Shown: positions 1-12,010, counted from the stretch's first letter. The stretch is DNA of 64,000 nt from Sorghum bicolor (GCF_000003195.3 NC_012871.2:58333802-58397801); one strand, 5' to 3'. Notes: a model not told the origin generated them from the letters alone. Translations and numbers: made by a program.

Positions 1-1184
1 CCTGACGGCATCCATCCCCATCCCTTGCCATCGGCTTCGCCAAGTGCCTCCGTCTGGCACTTGGCGAAGACGAGGCTTCGCCGAGTGCCATACACGTGGC
101 ATTTGGCGAAGAGAGGACCCTGGGAAATTGCCTGGAAGCCCTCTTCGCCAAGTGCCATCCCTAGCACTTGGCGAAGTCAAAAACTTTTTTTTTGAGTTTT
201 GCTCCCAAATTTTTTGTGGAGGTTTAGTACCCTATCTTTAGTAACTTGTCAAGGTTTGGTGCATTTCGAAGTTTTTTTCTATATTATTTCATTTAATTGC
301 GACTCGTTGCATTTTTTTCCGACGAATTCGATTTGAACTGCAGGTGCATGGAATAATAGTGTCCTATGGTTACAACATTGCTATTCTTGCTTGTGTGGGT
401 GGAATTAGGTGAAATCCATGTCCTGGCACCAAATCCCGATGAGCGTGCTCGCGGGGCAACGCTTCCAACTTGCGTGCGCGGGGTTTTTTAATTATAAAAA
501 AATCAAATGAACTCTGAAATCTACGAAACTTCTCCACATGCCTTGATATGGTATGGGAAGACTATGGTAAAAATTTGAAAAAGTTTGGAGCAAGTTTGCA
601 TGTCGGACGTTCGGAAACCCAACATCCACATGCCTTGATATGGTACGTGGCACTTGGCGAAGTCTCCGTTCGTCTAAAACGAACGCCGGCCCCACGCGCT
701 CCCTTCGCCGAGTGCCGCCGATCTGGCACTCGGCGAAGACTTCTTCGCCAAGTGCCGCCGATCTGGCACTTGGCGAAGCTGCATTTCACTGGAAAAAAAG
801 GAAAACACAACACACCCGCACTCACGCGCCCAGCCCCGCACACACACGCCACACACGCGCCCAGCCCCGCCCGCCCCCCACGCACGTGCCCAGCCCCGCT
901 CCCCGCCGGCGGCCGCGCGCCTCCGCCCGCCCCCCGCACCCCGCCGGCGGCCGCGCGCCTCCCCGCGCCCCGCGCGCCCCGCCCCGCCGCCCGCCGCGCC
1001 CCGCCCCGACCACCGCGGCCTGCCCCGCACCCCAGCCCGGCCAGCGCGCCGCGCCACCGTGGCCCGATACCCCGGCCCTCCCCCGCGCGCTGCAGCCAGA
1101 GAAGGCAGCGGGGGCAGCAGAGGTAGGCCGGGAGGAGAAGGGAGAAGGGAGGCATGCCAGTAGGAGAAGGGAGAAGGGAGAGGC
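1..1184 (+). repeat. CACTA left subterminal repeats and GC-rich leader
   Basis: The first 180 bases and 640-790 hold inverted copies of the 14-base CACTA motif, including two nearly identical 36-base palindromes at 708-741 and 743-778 separated by one or two bases. Between about 200 and 620 there is AT-richer sequence with no gene; the phrase CACATGCCTTGATATGG occurs at 536 and again at 626, so part of it is duplicated. From about 800 to 1120 the plus strand is extremely C-rich, giving long spurious open frames of Pro/Arg/Ala on both strands that I do not regard as genes. 1120-1185 is purine-rich and continues after the solo LTR at 3571. Confidence 0.75.
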
Positions 1185-2009
1185 CGGGATGAAATGTCCT
1201 TGTTTGGTTTTGGTAATTGAGTGACAACTTAGGTGGACTAATAGTGTTTATGTGAGATACACAGGAGATTAGTCCACAGGTAATTATGTGATGATGGAGG
1301 AGCTCATTGCATATGAGACATGACATGGAGTCATGTGACCAAGGTGGAGAAGATCAAGATGAGGCTTGGCTCGATGGACCGGTTGCAAGAGTGAAGGGCA
1401 AGTCGGAGGCTTTGAAGCGAGGGACCGCGTGTGACGGTGAAGCTTGAGCAAGACTTGGCGCCGATGGACTGAGGCAACGGTGAAGAGCAAGTGAGGTCAA
1501 GATCGATGAACCAATACGGTCACGTGATGATATGAAGTGGATCATATCATTTGGTGATTGGTTGGTGCATGTGTTGCATCAACATTGGAGGAGATGGAAT
1601 GGAATGCGCAAGGCAAAGGTATAACCTAGGGCATTTCCATTTCACCGGTCATAGGTGTGTAGAGAAGTTTATGACCGGATTTAGGATAGATGGCCGTACT
1701 ATCAAGAGGGGCAAACTTGTTTGCATATCGGTCATCTAGTGCCACTTGAGCGATCTAACTTTGCATACGTGTTAGGATCGAGTGGCGTGGTAAGATGAGA
1801 GGCTAACTCCTTTGGGAAAATGTTTGTGAAAATGCTAACACACATGCACATGGTGGTGTACACTTGTTGGTGTTGGCACACTTTACAAAGGAGGTGGTGT
1901 TCCTAGGGTTGAGAGAGGTGTGGGTTTTGAGAAAATCAAGTGCATATTTTCTATTGCGCCGGTGGGAATTTTGGAGTAGTCGCGGGAGTGTTTCTCGCTA
2001 AGAAACACT

Positions 2010-2426
2010 CACCGGACGCTGGTGCTGGCAGCACCGGACGCTGGTCCAGAGCGTCCGGTGTGGTGTCTGTGACGCAGGTGTGCACCGGACGCACCGAAGA
2101 GAGTCCGGTGCTCAGCGTCCGGTGTGCGGGCGGTTTGGCGACCCTCTCTGCGCATGAGTCCGGTGAGCACCGGACGCTCAGGGTGCGTCAGGTGGCTTGC
2201 GTCCGGTGACCGTGCGAGTTTGCGGAGCTCTCTGCGCACGGGTCCGGTGTGCACCGGACGCGTCCGGTGTGACGCAGTAGAGCGTCCGGTGGTGCTGTGC
2301 AGACGCGCGTGCGCAGTAGCCGTTGGCGGCAATGGTCGAGTTCAAACGGCTAGTGACACGTGGGGGTCAGCTGAGCACCGGACGCTGGGAGTTGAGCGTC
2401 CGGTGGCTCCCTGTGAGCGTCCGGTG
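2010..2426. repeat. Array of palindromic 10-mers CACCGGACGC / GCGTCCGGTG in the solo LTR
   Basis: At least a dozen copies of CACCGGACGC or its complement lie in 417 bases (for example 2010, 2032, 2051, 2083, 2115, 2168, 2199, 2252, 2282, 2376, 2396, 2417). At 2252-2269 two units abut to make a perfect 18-bp palindrome. The array ends about 50 bases before the TATA box at 2477, the place expected for enhancer-like elements in U3. Function is inferred from position only. Confidence 0.8.
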
Positions 2427-2476
2427 CCCACGTGTTTTGCCCAGTGAAGGGGCAACGACTAGTTTAGCCCTTGGGG

Positions 2477-2486
2477 CTATAAATAG
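2477..2486 (+). promoter_or_regulatory. TATA box of the solo LTR
   Basis: CTATAAATAG follows the palindromic 10-mer array. It is a good plant TATA consensus and fits the U3/R boundary of the LTR, so transcription would proceed rightward toward the CACTA transposase. Activity is not shown. Confidence 0.55.
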
Positions 2487-3575
2487 AAGTGGTGGCCGGC
2501 CTTGGCTGGTGCTGAGCACCCTTGGGACTTAGTGTCCATGCTTGGAGAGTGCTAGTAAAGCCTCTAGCTCACATATGCTTGATAGTGATCATCCGATTGT
2601 GTGAGTGAGTGATTCTAGTGCGTTGCATTGAGAGATTGCATCGAGTGGCACTAGGTGTTCGTGTTGCAAGCTGGTGGTGCTTGTTACTCTTGGAGGTTGC
2701 CACCTCCTAGACGGCTTGGTGGCTTGTGACTCCGTCGAAGCACGCAAGGAGATTGTGCGGTGCTCCGGAGAAGAGATTGTGAGGGGTACGGTGCTCACCC
2801 CGCGGGGATCGCGAAGAGCAACTCTAGTGGATTGCTTGTGGCTTGGAGGATCCCCATCTTGAGAGTGGATGTGTGGCACCCGCTGAGGGTTTGGCTTTGG
2901 AATGCCAATTAGCTCGTGATCCATTAAGTGGGTGTATCGCCACAACGAGGACGTAGCTTGGTGGCAACCAAGTGAACCTCGGTAAAAATCACCGTGTCAA
3001 CATTGTCTACTCTTCTCGGTGGTTTGCATTCGCTATACACGAGCTTGTATTTACTTTCTTTATATACTTGTGCTTGTGTAGTTGCTTTTGTAATTAGTTA
3101 AGCTTGTGTAGCTTGCTAGTTACCTTCTTGCTTGTGTAGCTAGAAGTAGTTCCCTTGGGTGGCTAATTCGGTTTGTGTAACCTTGTTAGTCACATTGCTT
3201 AGTTTGTGTAGCTAAGTAAGTTGCGCTCTCTAATTTGGCATTAGTTGCCTTGTTATTGAGCTTGCTAGTGAGCTTAGGCTTTGTGCGCTTTGCCTCACTA
3301 GTTTGTGTAGGAGCTCCCCCCGTTTGTGAAGTACTAGTTGCATAGGTTTGTGTGACCTTGCTTCTAGAATTTATTAGGTGAGCTCTTGCTAAGGTAGCAC
3401 CTTGTTTGCTTGTTTAGGATCTTTTCAAGGTGCTAGAGAACTTAGATAGAGGGGTGTAGTCTTGGCTAGACCGATAGTTTTAATTCCGCATTTGTTTCGG
3501 TTAGCCGGTGAGTTAAAGTTTTAGAAAGGACTATTCACCCCCCCCTCTAGTCCGCCATCTCGACCCTTCACGGGA

Positions 3576-4552
3576 GGAGAAGGGAAGAAGGGAAGGAGGG
3601 AAGGAGGAAGGAGAGGAGGAGGAATAAGAAGATGGGAGGTTGAGGAGCTAACTCAAAACGTAGCTTTCGACGACCTCACCGCCACCGTGCCGCCGTCTCC
3701 CTAGCACCGCCGCTCCATCGTCCGACACGTGCAACCTCCCCGGAGACGAAACTTGGTAAAGAACTAAGTTTTTGGTCATTGGGCCCTTGATGTGATTGAC
3801 GTATATGGTTAACGGCCTTCGTGCCGGGATTGGGGATGTGTGGGCCATCGTGCCCCGACTATGGACGCCGGCCATCGAGCCGGCTAGCTATTTTCTTGCA
3901 GGTTTTGAAACATCCCCGTACAGGGGAGGTTATGTTGAATTTTTTTACTTATGGTGTTTTGTTTGTTCTATTGCTTAGCAGGACCTGTCCGAGCGGAGTC
4001 GGAGCACCTAGGCGTTGCGGCTCTACCTGCACCGCACCGACTCGCCACTGCGTCAACTCACCATTGCGCCGCTATCCTTTCAACTCCGACACCTTAGGTA
4101 TAAATAACCCCTCGACCTTTACCGTTGTATTATGTAGACCGGTTTAGCCCAGTTAGGCGTCTCTCGTCCGAAAGAGATATGGTTGGTGGTATGTTGATCA
4201 GTGCATATCCTACTTGACCGTATCTGTTTCGGATTGTCCACATACTTTGGACAGCCCACGGATGCGTAGATGAGTTAGCTTCCATGCTCAGCTCCGGTCC
4301 GAGTCGGAGTTTTGGCAGCACCTCCGCGTTGTTCTCCGGATACACACTCTCCTTTCTAGGACGTGTATCGGGAGAACAGCGGGGAGGTGCTGCCGAAACT
4401 CTGACTCGGACGGGAGTAGAGCATGTAAGCTAACCTCATCTACGCATCCTCGGGTGGGATTAGGACCTATCCTTCACCTATTACATTGTAGTGTCGCCTT
4501 GTAGATGCATTTCGTACTTGTATTACTGTCTCACGCATGTGTATGTCAGAGG
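3576..4552 (+). other. CACTA transposase leader region with a long hairpin
   Basis: There is no convincing coding exon between the solo LTR and the transposase start. The notable structure is an imperfect inverted repeat with arms 4260-4346 and 4363-4449 around a 16-base loop. The arm ends GGATGCGTAGATGAG and CTCATCTACGCATCC are exactly complementary, and most of the arm pairs. The rest (3576-4259) is mixed sequence, purine-rich at first. It may contain 5' non-coding exons of the transposase transcript, but I cannot place them. Confidence 0.6.
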
Positions 4553-7500
4553 ATGGAAAACCGTGAGTGGATGTACACGGGCTTCGCATGTAGGACCACA
4601 GAGTGGGTTCAAAAGTCCATGGCGTTCTTGGAGCATGCATTTGGCGAGGCCGCTAAAGGGTCGAGAAGGATGCCTTGTCCGTGCAGCAAGTGCAAGAACA
4701 TGTCTAGATTCGAGAAGAGCGAGATGTGGAAACATATCTTCAAGTACGGGTTTGTTGAGAACTATACCCGCTGGATCTACCATGGTGAAGCCAGTCGAAT
4801 TAGAGAGGAGGTGGTGAGAGAACGTCTAGAGGAGTATGATTGTGATGGCGGGGTGCCAGACATGATGGAAGACGCGCATGACGCATATTTTGGGGAAGGA
4901 ATGGAGGACGAGCCAGAGGAATCCGCAAAAGCGTTCTATGAGATGCTCAAATCGGCACAAAAGCCCCTGCATGATCACACAAGGGTTTCACAGCTGGATG
5001 CCTTGGGACGCTTGATGGGGATGAAGTCGCAGTTTAGCATGAGTCGAGAGCACTTTGATTTCATGTTGACAATTATTGGCACCCTTCTTCCGGAGGGTCA
5101 CATTCTGCCTAAAAACACGTATGAGTCAAAGAAGCTTCTTCGTGCACTTAAGATGCCATATGAGCAGATTCATGCATGTAAGGAAAGGTGCGTCCTGTTC
5201 AGGGGACATCTTAAGGAAGCAACACACTGTCCGAAATGCAATTCCTCTAGGTATGTTGAGGTAAACAGTAGTGGTGGCAGCTTACAACAGAGCCGTATCC
5301 CCCATAAGGTCCTACGGTACCTTCCTTTCATACCGAGGATCCAACGGCTGTTCATGATGGAGGAGTCAGCGAAACAGATGACATGGCACAAGAATGGCAA
5401 AAGATACAATCCAGACAAAATGGTCCACCCGTCGGATGGTGAGGCATGGAGGCACTTCGATGGCAAACATCCCGGTAAAGCCATGGAGGCACGGAATGTC
5501 CGTGTAGCGCTGGCGACAGATGGGTTCAACCCATATGGAATGATGGCGGTCCCGTACACTTGTTGGCCCGTGTTCGTGATCCCCCTCAATCTCCCCCCCG
5601 GCGTCATGTTTCAACCGAAGAACATATTCTTGTCGCTGATAATACCTGGACACCCGGGGAACAATATGGGTGTGTTCATGCAGCCTTTGTGGGATGAATT
5701 GGTCCATGCTTGGGAACACGGTGTACTGACATTCGACCGAGCTACAAAGAGGAACTTCATAATGCATGTGTGGTACCAGTACTCCATGCATGACTTCCTG
5801 GCGTATGGCATATTCTGCGCTTGGTGTGTTCACGGGAAGTTCCCATGCCCAATATGCAAGGCGGCTGTGAGGTTCACTTGGTTGAAGAGTGGTGGGAAGT
5901 ATTCTTCGTTCGACCAACATCGTCAGTTCCTTCCTCCTAACCATCCATTCAGACGAGACATCAAGCATTTCAGGAAGGGTGTTCGAGTTCACGACACAGT
6001 TCCACACATGATGAGCCCTGCCGAGGTCCGTGCTGAGATAGAGGGTCTGAAAGTTGATGAAGTCAATGGCGGTTTTATTGGATATGCAGATGAACACATG
6101 TGGACTCATACGTCGGGCTTGACTAAGCTGCCCTATTTCGATGACCTTCTTCTTCCACACAACATCGATGTAATGCACACTGAAAAGAATGTCACTGAGG
6201 CACTTTGGGCAACACTCATGGACATTCAGGAAAAGTCAAAGGACAACGTAAAGGCCCGATTGGACCTGGAAACGTTGTGCGATAGACCAAATCTACTGAT
6301 GAAGCCTCCTGCGGCCGGCAAGAGATGGAAAAGGACTCCAGCTGATTACATCCTGAAACGGGAACATAGGAAGGAAGTTCTACAGTGGATGAAAACATTA
6401 TTGTTCCCTGATGGGTATGCGGCGAATCTGAGAAGGGGAGTGAACTTGTCTACCCTGCGAGTCAACGGCATGAAGAGTCATGACTTCCACATATGGATTG
6501 AGCGGCTCCTACCCGCGATGACTCGAGGATACCTACCTGAGCCTGTGTGGCGCGTGTTGGCAGAGTTGAGCTACTTCTTCCGCCAGCTCTGTGCCAAAGA
6601 GTTGTCTCGGGACGTCGTTCGTGACCTAGAGAGTGTAGCACCTGTGTTGCTATGCAAGCTGGAGATGATCTTTTCACCTGGGTTCTTCCTGCCGATGCAG
6701 CATCTGATTCTGCACCTACCGTACGAGGCAAAGATGGGGGGCCCGTGCAGGCCCGTTGGTGTTATACAATCGAGAGATGTCTAAAGGTTATGAGGAAAAA
6801 GTGTAGAAACAAAGCCAGAATTGAGGCTTCCATCGCAGAGGCATCCATTCTTGAGGAGGTGTCGAACTTCACAACCAATTACTATACGGATAATCTTCCT
6901 AGCGTGCACAATCCGCTCTCCCGTTACAATGACAACGAGAGTTCGTCGAACCTGAGCCTTTTCAAAGGGCAACTTGGAAGAGCAAGTGCAGGTACCCCCA
7001 AGACCTTATGCTATCCTGAGTGGCGCAAGATCATGCTATACTTGTTGCTCAACCTTGATGAAGTGCATGAGTATCAACGACAATTTATTCATGAAACCTG
7101 GACCAAGGATTGGGAACCTTCTGCTCAAGAAGAAGACCACCTTCTCAAAAATAATTCGCCCGATTTCATTTCCTGGTTTAGTACGAAGGTATCGTCTAAC
7201 TTACCATGTTTGATCTTTTTACATTCCACTTTGCTTGTATGAGCAATTACTGTAACGATCTATTCCTGTCATCACCTCGCAGGCCATCAAGGATCCTGAT
7301 ATTGATGATGAGTTGAAACAGGTTGCTCATGGCAGCGCCTATAGGGTCAACTCATTCACAGTTTACGATGTCAATGGGTATCGCTTTCACACGAGAAGTT
7401 ATGATGAGAGTCGGCCCAATCGAAGCACCACGAATACCGGAGTTCGTACGCCCGGCACCGATGATCGCGACTATTATGGCATAGTTGAAGAAATATTTGA

Positions 7501-8032
7501 GCTCACATTTGAGGGTGCAAAACCTCTCAATGTAGTTATATTCAGATGCCATTGGTTCGATCCAGATGCCGTCAGAAGAGCACCTGAGATTGGGCAAGTC
7601 GAAATTCGACATGATCGCGTGTATCATGGAGATGATGTCTATATTGTGGCTCAACAGGCCACACAAGTTTATTATCTCCCATGGGCATGCCAACAGAATA
7701 ATAATCTCAAGGGTTGGTACCTTGTGCACTTGGTATCGCCACGTGGTAAAGCGCCTGTCCCGAACGATGACGATTACAACTTTGATCCTAACACATATGT
7801 CGGAGAATTCTTTCAACCTGAGGGGCTAGAAGGGAGGTTGGAGATAGATATTCGTTCACTAATGGATATGGAAGTAGACAACGAAGTTGATGAGGACGAG
7901 GGCTATGAGGTGAATGATGCTAGGGACTTACGATTGCTTGAGCGCTTGAAGTCGCCGAGTGACCATGACGAGGCTGTTAGTAGCGAAGGCGAGGGAGAAT
8001 CATTCGACAACATTGATAGCGATGAGGACTAA
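4553..8032 (+). pseudogene. TNP2-like CACTA transposase, one intron, one frameshift
   Basis: The catalytic transposase of the CACTA element, which cuts at the CACTA termini. I start it at the ATG at 4553 (MENREWMYTG), where the transposase-associated domain begins; an in-frame ATG lies upstream at 4505. The order is: transposase-associated domain with a CPCSKCKN cysteine cluster (residues ~1-75), Transposase_21 core with CPKC, LATDGFNPYG and CPIC motifs (~130-560), DUF4218 (from ~600), and after an intron at 7189-7282 (GT...AG, phase 0) a DUF4216 domain containing FRCHWFDP and a strongly acidic tail, ending at TAA 8030-8032. The frame breaks in the G6 run at 6736-6741 inside DUF4218: upstream reads in frame 2 and the conserved continuation is in frame 1, as if one G were missing. 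Without the break it would be ~1130 residues, near the usual family size. Confidence 0.85.
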
Positions 8033-8155
8033 ATTGCATGTAATATTTAATTGTTATTCATAATTATGTTTATTTCATTTTGCATGTCTTTATAAGTACT
8101 TCTTGTGTATTTGTACTAATTGGCTTAGTCTTTGTAATTGCAGGCACTCGGCACA

Positions 8156-10619
8156 ATGCCGGGAGGAGGTAGGAGAGCGGGCAGCAGACCCCAGCGACAA
8201 GTCGCGTCCATCTACCAGTCGAGGGACGCCGACGACGGTGCGGAGCCGTCGGTGAGGAGGACGAGGAGCCGCCGCGCACGTACGAGGGAGGAGCCGCCCC
8301 CGCGGACACCCCCGGGTGACGAGGACGACGACCACCAGCGGGGGGGCGAGGACGACGACCACCAGCGGGGGGGGGGGGGCGAGGACGACGGCCACCAGCA
8401 GGGGGGTGAGGACGACGGTGAGACGACAGGTGGAGGGGGTTCCAGTTCCTCTGGTACCCGCAAAGTCTACCTGCACGGGCCCTCTAGGCTCCAGGCTACG
8501 CCCCTCCCGCACCAGCGCCCGGTGATCAGACCCAACGACAACAAGTAAGTAACCATGTATATTTGTACTATTGGTTCGTACGACATTTTTAAACTCAAAC
8601 CTCATACTAGCAATTATTCTTAATTACTTGTGCAGGAACTGGATCGTTGTGTCCGGAGAGCGAGGTCGCCAAATCAATGGCACGGTGACTCTGCTCATTC
8701 GGAAACACTACCCTGGCAAAGTCTTCCATGCCAGGGTGGACGGGCCGCCGTACTCGTGGGAGGCCTTCTACACCGCTCAGGACCAGTCGCTCGGTATAAG
8801 CATTGCTGAGAAGATCAAGCAAGACTTCTGGGTGAGTCTTCATCGTACCGCCTTGGTCAATACTACGCACTTGTTGATACTTCTTCAAATAATGAAAGGT
8901 TACATCGCGTTTGCATGCAGAACTACTACAAGTGCGACGAGGGGTACAACGACCAGGCGAATGCGGTGCTGGACGTGGTCGCCAAAAACCGCCTCTCGGA
9001 ATTCTACCACGAGACGCGGCTCTCTTACATCATCAAGCACTATGGGGACGTGGAAAATCGACAGGTCGACAAGCAAGAGGCTAGGGAGATGGTGTGTCAG
9101 AGGACCGACCTCACCAAGGAGCAGTACCTTAACGTAAGCACAAATCATTTGTTATGTTTTCTTTCATTCCAAATTGGTTGACTTGAATTCACCTTATGAT
9201 GTATCAAACACTTTTGATGGCATGCAGGTGTGTCCGGACTGGTGCGGTGCATACCACAACTGCTGGGAGGACATTGTGGACAAGTGGCTCTCATAGGAGG
9301 CCTATGCGAAGCACATGGAGCGTCGGGAGTGCCGCTTGCAGATGCCTGGGTTGCCACACCACCAGGGCCCACAGCCCCTCGCCCAGTACACCGAGAGATG
9401 TGTATATTACTTGTGTTATTCATTTTTTAATTCTAACGCTCAATTTTCATTACTTGTGATCGTCTTTGTGTTTTCCTCGCAGTCACGGTCGCACGAGAAC
9501 CGAGAGTGCAACGAGTACTTAGCGTACGCCCTGGCACACAGGGGCAAGGCGACAGCTCCGGACAACGTGTACGACCCAGCTCACGGGCCCGAGGCGTACA
9601 CCAACGAGAACGCCTACACCAAGCTCACGGAGTACACGGCGGCGGCTCGCGAGCGCCATGGGGCCGACTTCGACCCGACCGCCCAGCCCCTCGACACAGA
9701 CCTCGTGATGAGGCTGGGAGGAGGGAAGCAGCACGGCCGGTACTGGATGGCCAACAGCGCCATCTCCTCGTCCTCCGTGGACAACCTCGCCACGATTCGG
9801 TCGAGGAGCACGAGCAGCTCCGTGCCCATACGACCTCGGCAGCAGAGCTCGGCGCAGATGGTGGCGGCCTTTCAGGTGACTTCACTTTCTTTCGTTGTCC
9901 ATTGCTTTATGTATTCGATCATTTCCTTTGCATTGTTTAAACCTTGTGTGTCGGATATTGCAGGCTCAGATGAATTAGATGCAGAGTGGCATGCAGGAAC
10001 AGATCCAGGCCCAGGTACAAGCTGCCACTGCAAAGGTCTTGGAGGAGATGGTTGGCTACTTTGGGGCGATTCAGATACCAGGTGCGGTAATACCTCCCAT
10101 CCCTCCCTCGTTACTACAGCAACTAGAGGCAGCGCAGGCAGCGCAGGCAGCTTCGCAGGCGCCAGGTGGTGGGCCAGTGATGTATTTCGGGACCCCGGTG
10201 AGTACCTTCAAAGTCATTGATTTCTTTAGCTTTTGCGATCATCTCACAGTTACTAACGGATTCCCTACTTCGTTGTGCAGCCACAGTCAGCGGGTTCGAA
10301 CCTGACTCCACCAGAGGGGCCTTCTCCACAGGGGCCTTCTCCACAGGGAGGGTTGCACGGTGCCCCTCCTCCACAGTACGTGTACCCTGGCGCTGCTCCG
10401 CAGTACACGTGGCCCCCTCGGTGCCCTCCGCAGTTCACTTGGCCAGGGTACTCGACTCGCCCTCCTCCACAGGCCGGGGTCTACGGTGGCCCTCTTCCGC
10501 AGGCCGGGTGGCCGCCTCTCTCTCGTCCGCCGCCGGGTGGCTCTACTCAGCCGCAGCAGGGTGACCCTGTGTGGGACCAGTGGGCTGATTCACACTCTGC
10601 TCACCAGGGGGAGCCGTAG
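8156..10619 (+). pseudogene. TNPA-like second CACTA gene (Transposase_24 type), seven exons, two stops
   Basis: Predicted exons are 8156-8544, 8636-8831, 8921-9133, 9228-9401, 9483-9875, 9964-10197 and 10281-10619, all with GT...AG introns of about 80-95 bases and agreeing phases. Exon 1 is Arg-rich, then repeats a DDDHQRGG-type acidic unit. Exons 2-4 resemble plant Transposase_24/TNPA proteins, including RRECRLQMPGLPHHQG. Exon 6 is Gln-rich and likely coiled coil; exon 7 is Pro/Gln-rich. TNPA of En/Spm binds subterminal repeats and regulates transposition (family knowledge). Two in-frame TAG codons (9294-9296 in exon 4, 9976-9978 in exon 6) would truncate the protein. It lies 123 bases after the transposase stop; an intron end (TTGCAG at ~8143) just before the ATG suggests a spliced leader. 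Confidence 0.78.
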
Positions 10620-11304
10620 GTACCTCGCACGTCGCTTTACTTGTTTATGTGTTGGACTTAGTTGATGGATTGTGATGGACTATGTGTTTATGGATTGTGA
10701 TGGACTATGTGATGGACTATGTGTTGGACGTGGTGTTCGTCGAGGATGGACGATGTGTTTATGTGATTGTGATGGATGATATGTGGTTGTGGACATGTCG
10801 ATGGTTGTATTGCGATATATGTGCTATATTGTGATATATTGTGATATATGTGATGAGTAATTGTCGATGGATACGCTGTCCTAATAGCGGATTGCGCGGA
10901 AATAGCCCGGACATTTTTTAAAAAAATAAAATTTCCCAGCTTCGCCAAGTGCCGCACTTGGCGAAGCTGGGAAAGCCAAGTGTAAAAGTCACGGCTGAGG
11001 GGCTTCGCCAAGTGCCACGTGGCTGGCACTTGGCGAAGGCAGAGGCTTCGCCAAGTGCCAGGGTCCCACTTGGCGAAGAGGACGGAGAAGCCACCTGCCG
11101 TCATCTTCGCCAAGTGGGGATTTGGCACTTGGCGAAGGCTTCGCCAAGTGCCGAAATTTGGCACTCGGCGAAGAGCTCTTCACCGACAAGATCTTCGCCA
11201 ATTGCTCTTCGCCGAGTGCGGCACTTGGCGAAGCCTCCGCCAAGTGTAAAGTGGCCTTCGCCAAGTGCCCCAGGCACTTGGCGAAGTCCTGTTTTCCAGT
11301 AGTT
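10620..11304 (+). repeat. CACTA right subterminal repeats and terminus
   Basis: 10620-10900 is 3' non-coding sequence with short direct repeats of the type GATGGACTATGTG and GTGATATAT. From 10935 to 11285 inverted copies of CTTCGCCAAGTGCC recur about every 20-40 bases, several as head-to-head pairs, for example around 10940-10975. The terminus is at 11292-11304. No gene is present; open frames on both strands are by-products of the repeats. Confidence 0.8.
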
Positions 11305-11742
11305 AGTGATTGACATATATAGCCCTTGCAGGCCCACGAAATAATTTGGATTATGAGGTGAGAACATGTGGCATTCATCCAAGGCATGTATGCATGAAAG
11401 AACGGTGCATACTGTGAGCACCCAAATTTTTTTTTCCTTGGGTCAGTGCGAGCTTCAACCTGTCTTGGGCGTCAAGGACTCAAGGTACGATCCTGGCACA
11501 TCGAGCTAGCAGCGCTCTCCTGAATGCTGAAAAGGTCAACTTCAGTCATACATTCCGTACCTCACAGAATTCCGGACTACTTTTGATCTTGGATTATTTT
11601 GCATGGAAGAATCAAATAGTCGTCAGTCCAATCTTGAAACGTTGAAACTTAGCTTAGTCCTTGATGATCTGTGTACCACCGGACATTCATCTCATGTGAA
11701 CCTACGTATGCTTGCTTATACCAGTTTGCGTCATCAGTTTGG
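11305..11742. other. Intergenic DNA between CACTA and peptide gene 1
   Basis: About 440 bases of mixed composition with no open frame, repeat or RNA gene that I can support. It leads into the promoter of the peptide gene at 12011. Confidence 0.6.
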
Positions 11743-11858
11743 ATCCGTCAAAAACGTTTTCTTCATCCGTCCGCGGCAATGTCGCGGAAGCTAACATCAG
11801 CTGGCTGGCTTACGATCGATCGTCTCCATAGTCTGAACAATGCGCTATAAGTAGACAC
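11743..11858 (+). promoter_or_regulatory. Core promoter of peptide gene 1, shared with gene 2
   Basis: ATCCGTCAAAAACGTT at 11743-11758 and the TATA box CTATAAGTAGACAC at 11845-11858 occur identically upstream of the second peptide gene (18292-18307 and 18463-18476). TATA to ATG is 166 bases here and 162 there. Conservation of these blocks while the intervening DNA differs points to functional promoter elements of a duplicated gene pair. Confidence 0.65.
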
Positions 11859-12010
11859 CATGGCTCTGAGCTTTGGAGGCACACCAACCATTGTTTCCTC
11901 ATCAGCTTGAGCTCTGATCTAATTAGCATTCAGCAAGCATCTCGAAATCTCTTTAGCTCGACTGGTGGAGCAATCTTTGCTGCAGTGTGCACACAAGCGT
12001 CCTGATCAAG

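Larger units (their letters stand above)
1190..3570 (+). mobile_element. Solo LTR, Ty1-copia type, nested in the CACTA element
   Basis: A 2381-bp segment starts TGAAATGTCC and ends GACCCTTCA (TGAA...TTCA ends), flanked by a perfect 5-bp duplication CGGGA at 1185-1189 and 3571-3575. It has no gag or pol, so it is a solo LTR left after recombination. Its 3' part, a C-run followed by TCTAGTCCGCCATCTCGA, resembles the LTR ends of Maximus/SIRE copia elements (family recognition from memory, inference). A TATA box CTATAAATAG sits at 2477-2486. Upstream of it, 2010-2426 is packed with the 10-mer CACCGGACGC in both orientations. The purine-rich host sequence continues on both sides. Confidence 0.88.
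1..11304 (+). mobile_element. CACTA (En/Spm) DNA transposon, left end outside window
   Basis: Both flanks carry many copies of CTTCGCCAAGTGCC and its complement (about 30-180, 640-790 and 10930-11290), the subterminal repeat type of grass CACTA elements. Between them lie a TNP2-like transposase (4553-8032) and a TNPA-like second gene (8156-10619), in the usual order. The right end reads TTTTCCAGTAGT at 11292-11303, matching the complement of CACTACTGGAAAA except for the last base (T at 11304 instead of G). The left terminus and the target duplication are not visible. A copia-type solo LTR (1190-3570) is inserted in the leader. Both genes are damaged, so this copy is probably not autonomous now, although its termini may still be recognised by a protein made elsewhere. 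Confidence 0.88.

Noticed and set aside
548..1326. Long open frames on both strands of the C-rich CACTA leader
   Set aside because: They consist of Pro/Arg/Ala/Gly runs from biased composition, overlap each other in several frames and have no domain.
1940..2532. Open frames in the solo LTR
   Set aside because: They are created by the CACCGGACGC repeats, which are open in several frames; a solo LTR needs no protein here.
10949..11421. Open frames in the right CACTA terminus
   Set aside because: They translate the inverted subterminal repeats (repeated WHLAK / FAKC words) and are not proteins.
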